Positions 15,928-18,980 of a stretch of 18,980 nucleotides of DNA are shown piece after piece (positions within the stretch are counted from its first letter, which is position 1; every line of letters starts with the position of its first letter). The translations under genes and the position numbers were made by a program. Source of the DNA: Bacteroidales bacterium (GTDB lineage: Bacteria; Bacteroidota; Bacteroidia; Bacteroidales; P3); assembly GCA_012837565.1 (NCBI GenBank), contig DUQY01000175.1, positions 1-18,980 of the forward strand. The letters run 5' to 3'. The notes under the pieces are model-generated. The model saw nothing but the letters and a program-made list of their open reading frames with translations, searched no databases and was not told the origin of the DNA.

Positions 15928-16785
15928 TTATAAATGTACTGAATTAACTTGTACTACTTCTTTTGTTTCACCATTTGTAACAAAAACCACGACAGAACAT
16001 TTTGAAATATCTTGTATATCTGAATCCACTTCTATCAAGTAGTTTTTATTGATTTTCTTTCCCTTGTTTGTAGGTAGTAAGCTTAGTGAATAATCTACAA
16101 GTCCATTTTTTCTTAGAACATGATTGAATTCAAAATCTGGAATTGTAGGAACCTCGCCGTAAATAGGGTCAGTATTTCTTTGAGAACCTATCATGCCACT
16201 TTCTAAAACTAGAATAGAAATAAGTGTAGGGGATGAATAGTTTTCAATAAATTCATTTTCACAGCTAACTAATATCATATTATCTTCTTGTCTATATTCC
16301 ACTCCAAGATTTATATTCATTATATGTATTTGGTTTGTTAGGAAGTTTTGAATGTGATTATCCCAGCTTGCATCGTTAACTGCATAGGAGGATTCTATTT
16401 TTGTTCTATTTATCATTCCTGCTGGTAGTGCAGTGCAATTAAAGTTATTAGCCCATTTTTCACCATATTCTGTTCGGAGGTCTAAATTGTTATTGGTTGG
16501 TGAAGGGCTTGCGAATGCTGTTGCGTGAACTGCCATAACAACTAAGCGTTCTCCATATTTTGAAATTAGTTCAGTAGCTTTGGCTGCTGCACGTGGACAA
16601 TTAGTACATTTCCATCCTGTATAATCTTCTAATAATACTTTTTGTTCAGAGCTTATAACAGTTATTGGAGTTGTTTCGCTAGTTTGTCCTTTTGGAAATA
16701 CTAATTTCTCATCATCATCTATTGTTTCACAACTAATCCAAAAGATTGGAATAATTAATAACAAGCTATATAATATCTTTTTCAT
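15928..16785 (-). CDS. Omp28-like outer-membrane lipoprotein with thioredoxin-like CXXC site
   Basis: A 285-residue protein. Its N-terminus (MKKILYSLLLIIPIFWISC) ends in a relaxed Bacteroidota lipobox, giving lipidated C19. The following ETIDDDEK is acidic, like known lipoprotein surface-export signals. The body has the Omp28 start VLLEDYTGWKCTNCPRAA with C60-T-N-C63, in the position of a thioredoxin active site, then VVMAVHATAF, and a candidate cis-proline in TALPAGM (P121). A C-terminal beta domain continues to residue 285. The family is known from Porphyromonas as a surface antigen; a thiol-disulfide role is inferred from the CXXC. It lies 25 bp after the DUF6029-like gene and is probably in the same operon. 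Length and motif order look complete. Confidence 0.88.
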   Translation of the reverse strand: MKKILYSLLLIIPIFWISCETIDDDEKLVFPKGQTSETTPITVISSEQKVLLEDYTGWKCTNCPRAAAKATELISKYGERLVVMAVHATAFASPSPTNNNLDLRTEYGEKWANNFNCTALPAGMINRTKIESSYAVNDASWDNHIQNFLTNQIHIMNINLGVEYRQEDNMILVSCENEFIENYSSPTLISILVLESGMIGSQRNTDPIYGEVPTIPDFEFNHVLRKNGLVDYSLSLLPTNKGKKINKNYLIEVDSDIQDISKCSVVVFVTNGETKEVVQVNSVHL

Positions 16786-16810
16786 TTTTTCTTACTCTAT
16801 TAGGTTTTAA

Positions 16811-18511
16811 TTAAAAACTACTTGTAATTGTTGCAAACAATCCGTTTGAAGCTGGAACCATTCTACATACTCCTCCAATACACATTATTCCTTCTCTTTG
16901 TTTTCCATAACTAACTTGCACACGGCTTGTGCCATGAGTGTAGCCAAGAGAGAAATTATAATAATGCACCTTTTCTCCGTGAACGTTACCATAATTCCAT
17001 TGGTCAGATGCTGCGGCAAAGAACTTTCCTCCTAAGTTAAATTCAACCGTTCCTTGTATCCAATCGCCTGCTGCCCATTCTCCATAGTCTTGTTCTGTTA
17101 AAAGAAGTTGTAGTTCATATCTTAAAGAATTCCTTTTCGATAGTTTTTGTGTTAGGTCTGCAGCAAAGATATTAGCATAAATAAAATCCTCTCCTGGATG
17201 CCCTATTGCAATAGGGTTAAAGGTTTGATAAGAATACATCATGCTAAGTTTATAATCACTACTTAGCTTCTTTGAAACCTCAAGGTTAAGTTCTTCAAAA
17301 TATAATTCGTCCCCAACTTTGAAAAAAGAAGAATTGTAGCCATCTGTTCCTTCGGAGTTTCCTGCAACATTAAATCCAACTGCTTCTTTATCTATAGACA
17401 TAGTTCGAGAATAGTTTAACTTAACATCTGTTCCGTATTTTCCACCAAGCATTGTGCTTTTCTTTATCTTATATATTATATCTGCCTGAATGCCCACCTC
17501 ACCATTTACTTGTGTTGCGTAAGGGTACATTGCAAAAAGAGAATAAGCATGCTGACGAGTTAGGGCAGGAAGATAGTTTACGTTAAGCATATTTCCCACT
17601 TGGTTCCTTCTCGATTTAGAACTCATATTATCTATCCTCTTAGCCGATAGATTTATTCCTAATCCTTTTGCAGCATAACCAGCAGAAACGAGTGCTGCTT
17701 GTCCTTCTCTAAATATATATCCGTTAACTGCATTTGGGTCTTGTCCTTTTTTTGCATATTCAGCATTAATATTGAAAGCATTATACGACATTTGAACTCT
17801 TGCAGCACCAGAGCCTATATTCTCAGGGGTGTTCATCTTATAACTATCGCCTGATATTGGATCAATAATGAATTTATCTTCGGCTTTTTCGTAAACACTA
17901 ACAAAGCTTCCTCCAAAATTTACTCTAAAAGGGGAGTTTTCAATACTTTTTATTAAGGAATTAAGAGAAAATTCTGCATCAAGTCCTCTAATTAGGCCAA
18001 AGTCATCAGAAGCCCATACGTCTTCCCAATAATATCTTTGTTTACCAATAATTCCTTTTACAGTTAAGCCTTCAATTGGTCTAGCAACAATTTTCAATCC
18101 ATCCATTGCATTGTCTAGTCCAAGGTTTCTTTCTTCATAGGAACGAAAAACAAGCCCACTACCAAATTGTTCGTAATAGTTCCCTGCTGTTATTTCCAAG
18201 TAATCCTTTTTATAAGAAGCAAAACGATATGCAAAGCCTGCCCCTTTATATTCTTTGTCAAATCCAAGAATAGGATTTAAGTAAGCCTCAAAACGCATTC
18301 CTGCTGAGAAGTCTCCGTTTGTATATAGAATGTTTGTGAATGCATTCATTAGAGCCTTTTCACTGACTTTCTCTGCTCCAATAACAGTATCTTCTTTTGA
18401 AACCTGAAGGTCCATTTGAAAATTACCAGTAACCTTTCCTCCAAATACTCCTTGAGAAAAAGAGTTAGAGCTTATAATAACTAATAATAAAACTAATCCT
18501 ATTTTTTTCAT
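16811..18511 (-). CDS. DUF6029-like outer-membrane beta-barrel protein
   Basis: A 566-residue protein with a signal peptide (1-20, ending SNSFSQ) and a whole length of amphipathic beta-strands, ending in an aromatic residue (ITSSF) as outer-membrane barrels do. Characteristic blocks are GNYYEQFGSGLVFRSYEE near residues 110-130 and a C-terminal CIGGVCRMVPASNG with a C544/C549 pair. I recognise the pattern as the DUF6029 family of Bacteroidota, from memory and without a search. No TonB box or plug domain is present, so it is a barrel rather than a TonB receptor. The start is one base after the TlpA stop, so the two are very likely cotranscribed. The conserved-looking Cys pair next to two thioredoxin-fold proteins suggests that this barrel is a redox client or partner. 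Confidence 0.82.
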   Translation of the reverse strand: MKKIGLVLLLVIISSNSFSQGVFGGKVTGNFQMDLQVSKEDTVIGAEKVSEKALMNAFTNILYTNGDFSAGMRFEAYLNPILGFDKEYKGAGFAYRFASYKKDYLEITAGNYYEQFGSGLVFRSYEERNLGLDNAMDGLKIVARPIEGLTVKGIIGKQRYYWEDVWASDDFGLIRGLDAEFSLNSLIKSIENSPFRVNFGGSFVSVYEKAEDKFIIDPISGDSYKMNTPENIGSGAARVQMSYNAFNINAEYAKKGQDPNAVNGYIFREGQAALVSAGYAAKGLGINLSAKRIDNMSSKSRRNQVGNMLNVNYLPALTRQHAYSLFAMYPYATQVNGEVGIQADIIYKIKKSTMLGGKYGTDVKLNYSRTMSIDKEAVGFNVAGNSEGTDGYNSSFFKVGDELYFEELNLEVSKKLSSDYKLSMMYSYQTFNPIAIGHPGEDFIYANIFAADLTQKLSKRNSLRYELQLLLTEQDYGEWAAGDWIQGTVEFNLGGKFFAAASDQWNYGNVHGEKVHYYNFSLGYTHGTSRVQVSYGKQREGIMCIGGVCRMVPASNGLFATITSSF

Positions 18512-18512
18512 A

Positions 18513-18980
18513 TTATTTTAGTTCTTCTCCTTTAACAACTTTTCTAAATACTTCAATCAAATTTTCTTCATCTCCTGGCGCATAACCAACATGTTGCCAC
18601 ACTATTTCACCTTTTTCATTAATAATAAATGTATGAGGAGGGTTATTAACACCTAAGGCACGTTTTAGTTCTGAGTTTTGGTCTAAAATAACTTCATAAG
18701 GCCAGTCTGAACCGCTAACTAATGGTTTTACTTTTGGGCAAGTTCTTGCGTCATCAATAGAAACAGCATATATTTTTATTCCTGTCTCTTCTTGCCACTG
18801 GTCATATTCTTCTGCCATTGCGTTAAGCTCCATCATGCAAGGCTTACACCATGTTGCCCAAAAGCATATTACATAAGGTTTGCCTTGGTTTGAAAACTCA
18901 GACGCTTTAATTGATTTACCGTCTAAGGTTTTAACGGTTATGGAAGGAAGTTCTGATTTAGGTTGATTATCTTGTGCCAA
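18513..18980 (-). CDS. TlpA-like thiol-disulfide oxidoreductase (5' end outside window)
   Basis: Partial: 155 codons are visible and the frame runs off the right edge. The edge codon is TTG, coding Leu inside ...LAQDNQPK, which looks like the end of a signal peptide; the true start therefore lies beyond 18980. The thioredoxin fold is complete: ITVKTLDGKSIKASEF, then VICFWATWCKPCMMELNAM with the WCKPC active site, a middle insert with one extra Cys (ARTCPKVK), cis-proline in NNPPHTFII, and GEIVWQHVGY. TlpA/ResA-type proteins act in the periplasm, usually reducing disulfides of envelope proteins. The stop is one base before the DUF6029-like start, so it is the first visible gene of the redox operon. 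Confidence 0.92.
   Translation of the reverse strand: MAQDNQPKSELPSITVKTLDGKSIKASEFSNQGKPYVICFWATWCKPCMMELNAMAEEYDQWQEETGIKIYAVSIDDARTCPKVKPLVSGSDWPYEVILDQNSELKRALGVNNPPHTFIINEKGEIVWQHVGYAPGDEENLIEVFRKVVKGEELK

Noticed and set aside
18978..18980. TTG at the right edge as a true start codon for the TlpA-like protein
   Set aside because: The residues LAQDNQ look like a signal-peptide cleavage site, so the gene continues past the window.

Overview
The window looks like a chromosomal segment of a low-GC member of the Bacteroidota, most likely a Bacteroidales-type lineage with a type IX secretion system (T9SS). The evidence is five genes with a T9SS type A C-terminal sorting domain, a PF14905-type outer-membrane barrel, an Omp28-like lipoprotein, a DUF6029-like barrel, absence of obvious Shine-Dalgarno sequences, and at least one promoter of the Bacteroidota form TTTG-N20-TAnnTTTG. 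No rRNA, tRNA, CRISPR array, transposase or phage gene was seen.

Region 1 (1-2732, + strand) is accessory. It holds a mini-gene for a secreted protein with a T9SS tail and two tandem paralogous T9SS cargo genes of unknown function. Between the paralogs lie a hairpin terminator and the decayed remains of two other secreted-protein genes. The last 216 bp of the paralogs are about 89 % identical although the bodies have diverged, so this region has been shaped by duplication, exchange and decay.

Region 2 (2733-10006) starts with atpB (F0 subunit a), which stands alone: the gene after it is convergent, so the usual atpE/atpF neighbours are absent. A large bidirectional terminator hairpin and a perfect 21-bp tandem repeat separate it from a minus-strand series: yicC, an overlapping TPR-protein gene, a TonB-receptor-like outer-membrane barrel, and ung.

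Region 3 (10281-14894, + strand) is a tight four-gene operon: a YugP-type membrane zinc peptidase, a kinase-less PASTA protein, a large T9SS-exported protein and an RluD-type pseudouridine synthase. The last three genes overlap each other. A strong bidirectional terminator closes it.

Region 4 (15096-18980, - strand) reads from the right edge: a truncated TlpA-like thioredoxin (WCKPC), a DUF6029-like outer-membrane barrel with a C-terminal CX4C pair, and an Omp28-like lipoprotein with a CTNC site, followed by a separately promoted small T9SS protein with a CX3C pair. I propose that this is a thiol-redox module running from periplasm to cell surface, and it is the best candidate here for an under-described system.
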